From: Neodontobutis hainanensis
Taxonomy: Eukaryota > Chordata > Actinopteri > Gobiiformes > Odontobutidae
NCBI GenBank assembly: GCA_024349245.1
Contig: JALDNG010002967.1
Span: 72,457 to 136,456 of the forward strand
DNA length: 64,000 nt
Direction: 5' to 3'
Below, piece by piece: positions 53,799 through 64,000 of this stretch (positions are counted from its first letter, which is position 1; every line of letters begins with the position of its first letter). Made by a program: the position numbers and the translations under genes. Under the pieces are notes generated by a model that worked only from the letters and a program-made list of their open reading frames with translations, made no database searches and was not told the DNA's origin.

Positions 53799-56489
53799 GC
53801 CCATTCCATTATCTCACACGAAGACACACAGACTTCAGTGACCGCAGCAGTAGAAAAGCGTAAGATGTGAAAAGACATTATGAAATACAACTTACTACTT
53901 TTAATCAAGCTTTAATGTGGATGTAATCTTTTAAATGTCTGTTTTCTTTTGATTTTTACTGCAGACACCTCGTTATCCAAAATGGTTCATAGATCATAAG
54001 GAGTGGTCACTCTTCCTGTTTTCTCCGCAGAACAAGTAAGCTTAACACAAAAGCAAACACACACAACTGGCATTACAATAATATTTGTATTTATTTATAT
54101 ACCTGCTGTGTAAGCTATTGTAGACAAGGAGGGTAATAAGGAGAAAGTACTTATTTATTATTGTTACAGTATAGCCCCTTGCTTTCCAACAAATAGAGAA
54201 TTAATTTAATTTAATCCAATCAGAGGAGCAGTTAGGCTTTGTTCTCTCATTGGGTTTAAGTAAAGGCTGAGCAGAACTGGCTGCCAGTGACTCAGGCGTA
54301 GGCCTCAATGAACTTGGAGTTGGTTTTTGATGGTCCTGACTCAGACTCGGACAGCTGCAGCTGCAGTAGAACAATACAGCACAGATCCTGCAACAAAACA
54401 GGCCTGGTGGTGATCAAGACGGGGGTATATTTGCTATCTTGTTCCCGACCCGCTTCCTCGTGCTCGTCTGTGGCTCTGCCAGCCCCGTGAGAGGTGGTGG
54501 TTAAAAAAGCGTGTGTGGTAAAACAGCTGATCTTAGTTAGCACAGACTGATGCAGGCATCAGTATGTGCATTTAGAAATTTAGAAATTTAGCATTTAGAA
54601 ATATTTAATATTTAATATTTAAATAATTTGGGCTTGCAGCCTAAAACATTAATAATGAATGAATAATCTACAAACATTATATATATATATATATATTTTT
54701 ATCAATGTGCTACAGCCAGCTCTGTGTTTGGAGGATCAGAAAATTACAGTCCCTAACTCATCGGTGCTACATTCCTCTTCTCTTCCTGGGCCTGGACCGT
54801 CCTGACAGGTGTGACACCTGTCTGCTCTGTCTGTGTGTAATGGCTTCGCTTTGCTTTGAGACCTGCACTACTTTTCAGCGTAACCATGCTTTAGAGCTTT
54901 GTACCGCTGTCTTCCCCCTGAAAATTGGAAAAAGTAGATTTGGAAACTCCCCTCAATGAGCTTCGGTCTTTGCCAGATACCTGCTTTTTGATCAGGTAGA
55001 CATTGCCCCATGACTTAAAAGAGACGTGCAGATTGTCTAGCTTTCAGTCTTAGATATAAACAGCTCATAATTTATACGTTTATAGTACTTTTAAGTGTGA
55101 GCAACAAACAGCATTAAATGTCTTCTAAATAGACACACAAATCAAATCCAAATCAATGTATCAGTTGATCAGATGATTTGGTTCAACATTTGGTGATTTG
55201 AATGGACTCAAATATATTTGGATTTAACTTGAACTTGTTTCATCAATTGAAGGTAACTCAAATTTCAATTTTTGTGGTGACTTTATGGTGCATTCATGTG
55301 GTCCTTGGAAAATCAAATTATCCCAGTTAGGAAGTTGTTCTTCTTCTACTTTGATGTGTTCATGTAATTTTATCTCAGAATGTTGGAACAATAAACAATA
55401 ACAACAAGGACCAAAATGCTCATGTTATATTTATTTGATTTTAATGTTATATTAAATAAGTTATTACAGTCAAACTAGCAATAATTAAGCTATTAGCAGC
55501 ATTCCAAGAAAAGCCGGGCCTGTTTAAAAAAGTTGTTAAGTTATGAATGTTCAAAACAGTTGGTATGATATATTCTTAAATGACTTATATAACTTAAATA
55601 TCTTAAACGCTTTCTGTTGATGATGTAAATAACCATGTTGACAACTCACCCACAACTCGGACTAGTTTTTGGTGTCTTGAACTTGAAAACTGAGGATTTG
55701 AAAGTGCCTTGTACTAAAAACTGGTGACTCGACTACAACCCTGCTGTTTATTAAAAACACCTTTCACTGTTTTTTACTTTTTTAATCTGTGAAAGTGCAT
55801 ACTTATATATGCATATCGATAGAAGAGTTTTAATCTGCAAATGGCAGATAAACTGAATTGAACTGAAGAAGTCACTTTTCCTTTTACAGCTCAGTCCTGA
55901 GGTAATTGTGTGCTTTTGTTTAGGTTCCGTGTTGTCTGCAATCAGATCAATGCCTCTGTTAAGTTCGCCCACCTCATTCTTTTAGTCGTTGTTCTGAGCT
56001 GTATCACCTTGGCTTTGGAAAGACCCAGCATCTCTGACGGAAGCACGGTGAGACAAATGCATTCTCAAATACATCTATTTCCCTCAGAACCTGGAAAATA
56101 TGAGATAGGTTCATATTAGATATATTAGATAAAAAAACTGTATGTCTTTGTCTTTAGGAGCGACTTGTCCTGACTTATTGTGACTATGTCTTTACCGGCC
56201 TCTTTACACTAGAAATGGTTTTAAAGGTAAACAATATACAAGTATTTCTAAAAACATTTTGAGTTATTTTTGATTTGACTCTTACTGTTCTTTAACACCA
56301 GATCATAGCCTTGGGTGTGGTGATTGGGAAAGACAGCTACTGCCATTCCCCGAGAACGCCCTAGACGGGTGTTGGTGATAGTGTCTGCAGCTGATGTCAT
56401 TCTCTCACTGAGTGATCCACTGCACAATAATAGAAGAATCATGGGGATCCTCAAGGTTCTACGATCCTTCGCACACTTCGTCCACTGAG
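53799..56489 (+). pseudogene. Cav3-like channel, II-III linker and domain III S1-S4 (first copy)
   Basis: Exons: linker 53799-53859 (HSIISHEDTQTSVTAAVEK); linker end about 53966-54036 (YPKWFIDHKEWSLFLFSPQNK); S1 55924-56047 (FRVVCNQINASVKFAHLILL, CITLALERPSI); S2 56158-56226 (YCDYVFTGLFTLEMVLK); S3-S4 56302-56489. The EWSLFLFSPQNKFR block is diagnostic for the start of Cav3 domain III. The S3-S4 exon keeps a voltage-sensor end that reads ILRTLRPLR in one frame and a donor AG/GTAAGT, but small indels break it. The exons from 53966 on are repeated at 58.5-61.1 kb. Confidence 0.8.
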
Positions 56490-56723
56490 GTAAGTCAGTT
56501 AGAGGCGCTCAGGAGTAGCCATGTTTTCATTGACCGCTACGGGTTGGGTCAGTATGTCATAGATGTGAACAAGAGACAAGATTTAAATTTTTCCATCAAT
56601 AGACCGCTGTGTTTAACTCCACCATTTAATAACTGTTTCTCAATATTGCCAGGGGTTTGCAAAAATAGTACAGTGGAGTATGTATATTTAGGACGAAACA
56701 TTCCCAAAGTGATCATGACTTTA
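53946..56723 (+). repeat. Tandem duplication unit 1 (2.78 kb)
   Basis: It matches 58474-61247 along its length, from the intron before the last linker exon to sequence after the domain III S4 exon. Relative to unit 2 it keeps a 78 bp piece (56461-56538) containing the end of S4 and its donor, and lacks a 131 bp piece present at 59243-59373. The intron between 54037 and 55923 holds no other feature apart from an (AT)n run near 54680. Confidence 0.9.
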
Positions 56724-58473
56724 CGGCCTTTTGGAGGCGTGACCAAACGCCAGCAGCGCTCTGCTATTTAATCCGTGGTTTAGTCGAAGTCAGTAGGAGA
56801 AGCAACTTAGCAGCAGAAGCCTACAGAACCGTGTAAGTGTATTTGATTCTTGTCATTTTTGAGCTTAGTGCCGTGTTATTGCTGAGAAAACCGCTCTGTG
56901 CATTACTACGACTTTGTCACGTGGTGCACCGGCGTTCACTCACCTGCTCGCCGCCTGGTTTCGTTTGAGTTGTTTATGGCCTTTGGAGGCGTGACCTGCT
57001 GAATTCAATTCTTGAATCAGACGGGTATACAAGTGTGAACCACCGCGCAGCGTCGCGCAGCCCTAATCGCGTGAAGACCTAAGAGAGTAAAGACCATCGG
57101 CTCTACCTGCACTCGACTCCACCGAGCAGGGCACTTGAGTATTGCACTTTTGTACCAATTGTTTGCACTTAAAACTTACTATTTATACTTTACTCTCTAC
57201 TGTCTATTGTTTTTCTGCTCCTCTTCAATGTGTTTTCAAATTCCTACTGTCATTTCTACACGGACATTTTCATCTGTTTTACGCAAAAGGAGATGCAACC
57301 ATAACAATCTGCATGTTATATCACCGTCCATAACTGCCTCTTCTACTTTCTCAATAGGCTTGTGGAACTGCTAGTCTGCTGTGAACAAAGCTGATTTCAT
57401 TACCGCTTTTGTTCAACATTCTGGTCTTTCAGTTGTAGCACTTACAGAAACATGGATCAAACCAGAGGACTCTGCCACTCGCTGCCCTCTCCCATAATCA
57501 CACTTTCTCCCACAGTCCTCGCCTCACAGGAAGGGGTGGAGGGACCGGATTACTTATCCCTACTGACTGGAAGTTCAAACAGCTAGCACCCTTGTGTGAC
57601 AACAGCTCCTTCGAGTTCCATGCTGTTACCATCACCTACCCTGTTAAAAGTCACTTTGTAGTTATCTATCGACCCCAGGTCAGCTTGGACATTTCTTGGA
57701 GGAGTTGGATGTGCTTCTTTCATCCTTCCTGAGGATGGTACTCCTCTGGTGGTATTAGGAGACTTCAACATCCACCTAGAAAAGCCACAGGCTGCTAACT
57801 TCAATAACCTGACTGCATCATTTGACCTCAAGCAGGTCTCCACACCAGCAACTCACAAGTCTGGTAACCAACTAGATCTCATCTACATAAGACACTGCTC
57901 CGCTCAGCATACTCAGGTCACGCCACTGCACACTTCGGATCATTTCTTCGTAACTCTTGACCTCGATCTAACTTCTCCAGACACCGCAACAGTTTTACCG
58001 CTGGTCACTTTCCGACGTAACCTGCGTTCACTCAGTCCTTCCCGCTTTTCCTCTGCCGTCTCTTCTGCGCTTCCTCTTGAGGAGCTCTCGCTTAAACACC
58101 AACATTGCCACTGCCACTGACACTCTGTGCTCCACTCTTACATCCTGCCTGGACAACTTATGCCCTCTTATATCCAGACCAGCTCGACATCCTCGTCCTG
58201 CCCCTGGTTATCCGATGTTCTACGTGAGCATCGCACCAGCCTCCGGTCAGCTGAGAGAAAATGGCGCAAGTCAAAAGATCTCACTGACCTCTCTATCTAC
58301 CAGTCTCTCCTCTCTAATTTCTCTGCTGATGTCACTTCTGCAAAAACTGACTACTACCATTCTAAGTTAATCAACTCACCTGACTCACGCACTCTCTTTA
58401 AAACCTTCTCTGCCCTCCTTTGTCCGCCTGCTCCCCTACTTCATCAGAGTTAACAGCTGATGATTTTGCGTCT
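56724..58473 (+). mobile_element. L2-type LINE, 5' region and endonuclease, truncated
   Basis: The 5' region (56724-57400) contains two copies of a TTTGGAGGCGTGACC word, a repeated LINE promoter-like segment. It is followed by an ORF2 start with broken frames. The endonuclease is recognisable by ALTETWIKPEDS, FVVIYRPQ, VLGDFNIHLEKP (57752-57787) and SGNQLDLIYIRH, an APE-type nuclease of the L2/CR1 group. The frame then reads into the linker before RT (LSDVLREHRTSLRSAERKW, about 58205-58260) and stops at the junction near 58473, before RT. Loss of the 3' end is opposite to the usual 5' truncation. Confidence 0.8.
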
Positions 58474-61247
58474 TTCTTTTTGATTTTTACTGCAGACACC
58501 TCGTTATCCAAAATGGTTCATAGATCATAAGGAGTGGTCACTCTTCCTGTTTTCTCCGCAGAACAAGTAAGCTTAACACAAAAAGCAAACACACACAACT
58601 GGCATTACAATAATATTTGTATTTATTTATATACCTGCTGTGTAAGCTATTGTAGACAAGGAGGGTAATAAGGAGAAAGTACTTATTTATTATTGTTACA
58701 GTATAGCCCCTTGCTTTCCAACAAATAGAGAATTAATTTAATTTAATCCAATCAGAGGAGCAGTTAGGCTTTGTTCTCTCATTGGGTTTAAGTAAAGGCT
58801 GAGCAGAACTGGCTGCCAGTGACTCAGGCGTAGGCCTCAATGAACTTGGAGTTGGTTTTTGATGGTCCTGACTCAGACTCGGACAGCTGCAGCTGCAGTA
58901 GAACAATACAGCACAGATCCTGCAACAAAACAGGCCTGGTGGTGATCAAGACGGGGGTATATTTGCTATCTTGTTCCCGACCCGCTTCCTCGTGCTCTGT
59001 GGCTCTGCCAGCCCCGTGAGAGGTGGTGGTTAAAAAGCGTGTGTGGTAAAACAGCTGATCTTAGTTAGCACAGACTGATGCAGGCATCAGTATGTGCATT
59101 TAGAAATTTAGAAATTTAGCATTTAGAAATATTTAATATTTAATATTTAAATAATTTGGGCTTGCAGCCTAAAACATTAATAATGAATGAATAATCTACA
59201 AACATTATATATATATATATTTTTATCAATGTGCTACAGCCAGGACAGCGCATGGCTAAATACAAATGTACATGTTATGATCGAGGCCGAGAAAGTGTAA
59301 AGGTTTAGACAAAGATAAAGCAGGGCTTTAGAACAGAACACAAGTCCTCGGGGCACAGCTGATCAGGAGCTTAGCTCTGTGTTTGGAGGATCAGAAAATT
59401 ACAGTCCCTAACTCATCGGTGCTACATTCCTCTTCTCTTCCTAGGCCTGGACCGTCCTGACAGGTGTGACACCTGTCTGCTCTGTCTGTGTGTAATGGCT
59501 TCGCTTTGCTTTGAGACCTGCACTACTTTTCAGCGTAACCATGCTTTAGAGCTTTGTACCGCTGTCTTCCCTGAAAATTGGAAAAAGTAGATTTGGAAAC
59601 TCCCTCAATGAGCTTCGGTCTTTGCCAGATACCTGCTTTTTGATCAGGTAGACATTGCCCCATGACTTAAAAGAGACGTGCAGATTGTCTAGCTTTCAGT
59701 CTTAGATATAAACAGCTCATAATTAATACGTTTATAGTACTTTTAAGTGTGAGCAACAAACAGCATTAAATGTCTTCTAAATAGACACACAAATCAAATC
59801 CAAATCAATGCATCAGTTGATCAGATGATTTGGTTCAACATTTGGTGATTTGAATGGACTCAAATATATTTGGATTTAACTTGAACTTGTTTCATCAATT
59901 GAAGGTAACTCAAATTTCAATTTCCAGTTAGGAAGTTGTTCTTCTTCTACTTTGATGTGTTCATGTAATTTTATCTCAGAATGTTGGAACAATAAACAAT
60001 AACAACAAGGACCAAAATGCGCTCATGTTATATTTATTTGATTTTAATGTTATATTAAATAAGTTATTACAGTCAAACTAGCAATAATTAAGCTATTAGC
60101 AGCATTTCAAGAAAAGCCGGGCCTGTTTAAAAAAGTTAAGTTATGAATGTTCAAAACAGTTGGTATGATATATTCTTAAATGACTTATATAACTTAAATA
60201 TCTTAAACGTTTCTGTTGATGATGTAAATAACCATGTTGACAACTCACCCACAACTCGGACTAGTTTTTGGTGTCTTGAACTTGAAAACTGAGGATTTGA
60301 AAGTGCCTTGTACTAAAAAACTGGTGACTCGACTACAACCCTGCTGTTTATTAAAAACACCTTTCACTGTTTTTACTTTTTAATCTGTGAAAGTGCATAC
60401 TTATATATGCATATCGATAGAAGAGTTTTAATCTGCAAATGGCAGATAAACTGAATTGAACTGAAGAAGTCACTTTTCCTTTTACAGCTCAGTCCTGAGG
60501 TAATTGTGTGCTTTTGTTTAGGTTCCGTGTTGTCTGCAATCAGATCAATGCCTCTGTTAAGTTCGCCCACCTCATTCTTTTAGTCGTTGTTCTGAGCTGT
60601 ATCACCTTGGCTTTGGAAAGACCCAGCATCTCTGACGGAAGCACGGTGAGACAAATGCATTCTCAAATACATCTATTTCCCTCAGAACCTGGAAAATATG
60701 AGATAGGTTCATATTAGATATATTAGATAAAAAAACTGTATGTCTTTGTCTTTAGGAGCGACTTGTCCTGACTTATTGTGACTATGTCTTTACCGGCCTC
60801 TTTACACTAGAAATGGTTTTAAAGGTAAACAATATACAAGTATTTCTAAAAACATTTTGAGTTATTTTTGATTTGACTCTTACTGTTCTTTAACACCAGA
60901 TCATAGCCTTGGGTGTGGTGATTGGGAAAGACAGCTACTGCCATTCCCGAGAACGTCCTAGACGGGGTGTTGGTGATAGTGTCTGCAGCTGATGTCATTC
61001 TCTCACTGAGTGATCCACTGCACAATAATAGAAGAATCATGGGGATCCTCAAGGTTCTACGTTACGGGTTGGGTCAGTATGTCATAGATGTGAACAAGAG
61101 ACAAGATTTAAATTTTTCCATCAATAGACCGCTGTGTTTAACTCCACCATTTAATAACTGTTTCTCAATATTGCCAGGGGTTTGCAAAAATAGTACAGTG
61201 GAGTATGTATATTTAGGACGAAACATTCCCCAAAGTGATCATGACTT
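58474..61247 (+). repeat. Tandem duplication unit 2 (2.77 kb)
   Basis: This is a second copy of 53946-56723, differing by scattered substitutions and many one-base indels, mostly in homopolymers. It joins the LINE directly at its left end and continues into unique domain III sequence at its right end. Confidence 0.9.
58500..61060 (+). pseudogene. Cav3-like channel, domain III S1-S3 (second copy)
   Basis: It has the same exons as the first copy: linker end about 58500-58567, S1 60522-60645, S2 60756-60824, S3 from 60900. The S3 exon reads NVLDGVLVIVSAADVILSLS and MGILKVLR. It then leaves the channel sequence at about 61060, where a 78 bp deletion has removed the last S4 arginines and the splice donor. 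The frame runs on into intron-like sequence. Since this copy is the one adjacent to the rest of domain III, the deletion would disable the sensor. Confidence 0.8.
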
Positions 61248-61340
61248 GTACTGCCCCTACTCCTCCTAAAGCAGCCAGGCTTTTCAGCGAGTGGCTCTTA
61301 CATGGCACTTATACATGTTTTGTATGAATTTTTGTTCCAG

Positions 61341-62829
61341 GGTCCTCAAACACGCAACAAGATTGAAGCTGGCCATGGACGGTCTCCTAGCTTCAGTCAA
61401 ACCAATTACTAACATTATTATAATCAGTGCTGTTTTTTCTTTTTCTATGGAGTCCTTGGTGTGCAGGTAAGATAATTCAACCACACATGAGGCTGAATCT
61501 GAATGTCTCAAATAGCTTAGAACACTTAGAACACACAGATGTTTGAGTTCTCACTTTAGTAAGGAAAGGAGCTAAGATAGGAGCTCCACTGCTTCTTTTA
61601 AACCTATGGATGTTCTGAAAGGTTAGGAGCTTACTGACTTTCCACAATCCACTGCACCACCAGCCACAATCTTTTCTGAATACGACCAAAATTTAGTTTC
61701 GTGTGAAGAGTTTGTGATGAATTTAAAGTCACTCTGCATCAACTGAAAAAGACACTGCTCTAGAGCTACCACATCTTATGACTGACTTTTTCAGGATTAG
61801 GTGCTTGTTGTAGTCTTTTGTTAGGATGTGTAGTTTTTATTATGTCAATGTGCGTCAATGTTCAACATTCCTGATGAGGTTAGTGGAATCAGATGTGTCA
61901 AAACCCCGCTGATGCTCCTTTCCTAACTTGACAAGGACACTCCTGACCTCTCACTGTTGACTTTAGGACGTTGTATTCAAAGGTTAAGGAAAAGGTTAAG
62001 GAACAGTATTTGAATTCAGCCAAAGTATTTACCATATCACTGCAACCCTGTGTGCCTTGGTTGACTAGCTTTTAAGGAGCCTTTTACAATTGTGTGGACA
62101 AAGAATTCGGTATTGTCAGAAGCATCACCAACAAGACCGAATGCCTGATGTCAAACCTAAGCTGGCAAAGAAGAACATTCAATTTCGACAACATTCTCCA
62201 GGTATAAACGAGGAGGCTGGAGATAGACTAAACATATTCAAAAGTAGTAGTTGTTGAGTAGTTTTTGTTTTCTTCCAGGCCTTAATGTCACTGTTTGTGA
62301 TGTACTCAAGGACGGATGGGTGAATATCATGTACGACGGCCTCGGCGCTGTCGGAGAAGACCTTCAGGTATTATCACTAAACAAAACGAGACTTAACACC
62401 AGAGGAGACCGAGTCCTCTCTGAAAAAGAAAATCCTGTTATAAGGATTGGTGTAGAAAAATAAATATAACATAACAACACTTAAAGAAATCCATGACTCA
62501 ATAAAACTGATAACTATCTTTATTGTTATTAATAAATGTATTTTCTCACTGTATAAGTAACTTATACAAAACACAACCTTAAGCAGGAATAGTTAAAGTG
62601 GATTGGATCACGCTGATCCTTTGTGAATTTATCAGTTGTGTTTTGTTTTTCAGCCTGTGACAAACAACAAGACCTGGATGGCTCTGTACTTTCTATCGCT
62701 TATAATAATGAGCATCCTCCTGCTGGACATGTTCATCGACCATGGTCGACACATTCAACGAAGTCCAGCAAAAACAGAAAATCCAAAGAGGGGACCTCAC
62801 ACAGGCGAAAATGACCCTAACACGGAACG
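61341..62829 (+). pseudogene. Cav3-like channel, domain III S4-S5, pore and S6
   Basis: Exons: 61341-61466 (RLKLAMDGLLASVKPITNII, the linker and S5, with a break near its end); 62069-62201 (turret with SITNKTECLMSNLSW and FNFDNI); 62279-62367 (ALMSLFV then, after a one-base shift, LKDGWVNIMYDGL, filter Asp); 62654-62829 (PVTNNKTWMALYFLSLIIMS, S6, then a shift into a basic tail). KDGWVNIMY is the Cav3 domain III filter. About 600 bp at 61467-62068 shows nothing but intron. Confidence 0.8.
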
Positions 62830-62918
62830 GTTAGTCACATCTAGGCCACTGAGCCCAGTATTGCAGTGTTTGATTGTGGTTGTTAGGCCTTTTGTTGGTT
62901 TATTTTTATTTTTTACAG

Positions 62919-63444
62919 CGCTATATTACACCCGCTACTCGCGAGTGCGGCGCTTGATCCACACATTGTGCACGAGCCTCATCCTGGAGCTGCTCATGTC
63001 AGGGGTGATCATTTTCAATGTCTTTATCATGATGTTGGAACATTACAATCAGACTCGGTAATGTCAACCCACTGCCTCAGGAACATCTCTAAACTATAAG
63101 GGCATATTGATTTATTTATTTTTGTTGTCTGCTTAGTACATAGATAATCTCATGGATTACACTTTCTACGGTTTCTTTGCCATCCTCATCATTGACATTG
63201 TGCTCAAACCTGTGGCATTTGGCGGACGGAGGTTTATAAATAACAAGTAAGGCACATAAATAAGCGCAAGTCTGTTTTGTCAATAGTGTCTAATGTAATA
63301 TGTGAACCTTTAGCTGGAATTGTCTGGACCTGCTGGTGCTGGCGATGTCTCTAATCTTCAGACTCACTGTGCTGAACCTGGACGACAAACTTCCCATTAA
63401 TCCCAGCCTCATCCGAACCTGCAAAGTGTTCACCCTTGCACAGA
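62919..63444 (+). pseudogene. Cav3-like channel, domain IV S1-S4 (main copy, continues beyond window)
   Basis: Exons: 62919-63057 (YYTRYSRVRRLIHTLCTSLI, then S1 VIIFNVFIMMLEHYNQT); 63137-63246 (MDYTFYGFFAILIIDIVLK, S2, FGGRRF); 63314-63444 (WNCLDLLVLAMSLIF, S3, then LPINPSLIRTCKVFTLAQ). The S1-S3 blocks and LPINPSLIR match Cav3 domain IV. The S4 that follows has one Arg and one Lys where several regularly spaced Arg are expected. All three exons are open. The pore and S6 would lie beyond the window, so this copy is separate from the domain IV exons at 29-36 kb. Confidence 0.8.
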
Positions 63445-63611
63445 GTAATACACACATGCAACTTTTTATTCATTTCTAAAAATTCTCATAACTTTTGGTG
63501 CGTTAATGTGGTCCTCAGAATCTCGGGATGTGTTCACATGATTTCAGCTCGTAAGGTCGGAATATATAGCATCGCAGGACTGATGTTTAGACATGTTCAT
63601 GTGCATTTCTC

Positions 63612-64000
63612 AAATACAGAAAGTATTCACAGCGCTTCACTTTTTCTACATTTTGTTAAGTTACATCCTTATTTCAAAATGGATTCAATTTATTATTTGC
63701 CTCAAAATCCTACAAACTATAGCCCATGATGACAACATGAAAGAAGGTTTGAATTCTTTGCAAATTTATTAAAAATGAAAAACAAAAAGCACATGTACAT
63801 AATTATTTACAGCCAAAACTTTGTTTAAGCTTCGTTGGCCCTAATTACAGCCTCAAGCCTTTTTGAGTCTGATGCTATGAGCTGGGCACAACAATGTTTG
63901 GGCAGTTTCTCCCAGTCTTCTTTGCAGAACCTCTCAAGTTCCATCAGGTTGGATGGTTAGCGTCGGTGCACATCCATTTTCAGATTTCTCCGGAGGTGTT
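63612..64000 (-). mobile_element. Tc1/mariner-like transposon end with transposase C-terminus
   Basis: The terminal region (GTATTCACAGCGCTTCACTTTTTC) is shared with 42.9 kb. On the minus strand, from 64000 to about 63820, broken frames read NLKMDVHRR, NLMELERFCKEDWEKLPKHC and SDSKRLEAVIRANEA, the C-terminal end of a Tc1-type transposase. The element continues beyond the window. Confidence 0.75.

Noticed and set aside
61050..61269. Open frame after KVLR as a novel domain III insert
   Set aside because: It is intronic sequence brought into frame by the 78 bp deletion; in the other unit the same DNA follows a normal splice donor.

Overview
The window is vertebrate genomic DNA and almost certainly teleost. 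It is AT-rich, genes are split into GT-AG exons, and the repeats are a fish-type mix: two endogenous retrovirus (ERV) families, hAT, piggyBac and Tc1 DNA transposons, an L2-type LINE and tRNA-headed SINEs. All calls are by eye from sequence; no alignment or database search was run. Layout: 1-1310 is a piggyBac-like remnant ending at a TTAA. 1311-12598 is ERV1, a degraded endogenous retrovirus whose Env is built like a class I F protein (short N-terminal part, furin site, fusion peptide, long ectodomain, C-terminal anchor). Its reverse transcriptase is deleted and the front half of env is present twice. 12599-14055 is unassigned. 14056-24350 is ERV2, a gamma/epsilon-like element with 374-375 bp LTRs, a tRNA-Leu-type primer site, gag, protease, reverse transcriptase, RNase H and integrase, but almost no env. 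A 1.35 kb piece of its own 3' end lies upstream of the 5' LTR, so the element is a partial tandem. From about 25 kb to the end the host content is fragments of T-type (Cav3-like) calcium channel alpha1 sequence. The four pore loops carry E, E, D and D, the T-type signature. They are scrambled: a domain IV pore (29.4 kb) and domain IV S6 (36.3 kb) from an upstream copy, a domain I/domain II chimera (35.7 kb), then a second copy running domain I to domain IV S4 (41.5-63.4 kb). An Fc-receptor-like immunoglobulin gene remnant (37.9-39.8 kb) lies between the two copies. Mobile DNA has reshaped this locus. A 4.87 kb hAT element with perfect 8 bp target duplications sits inside a SINE. A 2.18 kb hAT element in a domain II intron carries a near-identical 1.2 kb copy of the domain I exons from 9 kb upstream, so it looks like exon capture. 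A piggyBac element lies between opposed arrays of about 350 bp repeats. A 2.8 kb block of domain III exons is tandemly duplicated with an L2 LINE at the junction. Many frame breaks in the channel are single-base indels, and the near-identical internal copies differ largely by short indels. Some may therefore be assembly errors, so pseudogene calls for the channel are provisional. The retroviral frames also carry in-frame stops and large deletions, so neither ERV is intact.
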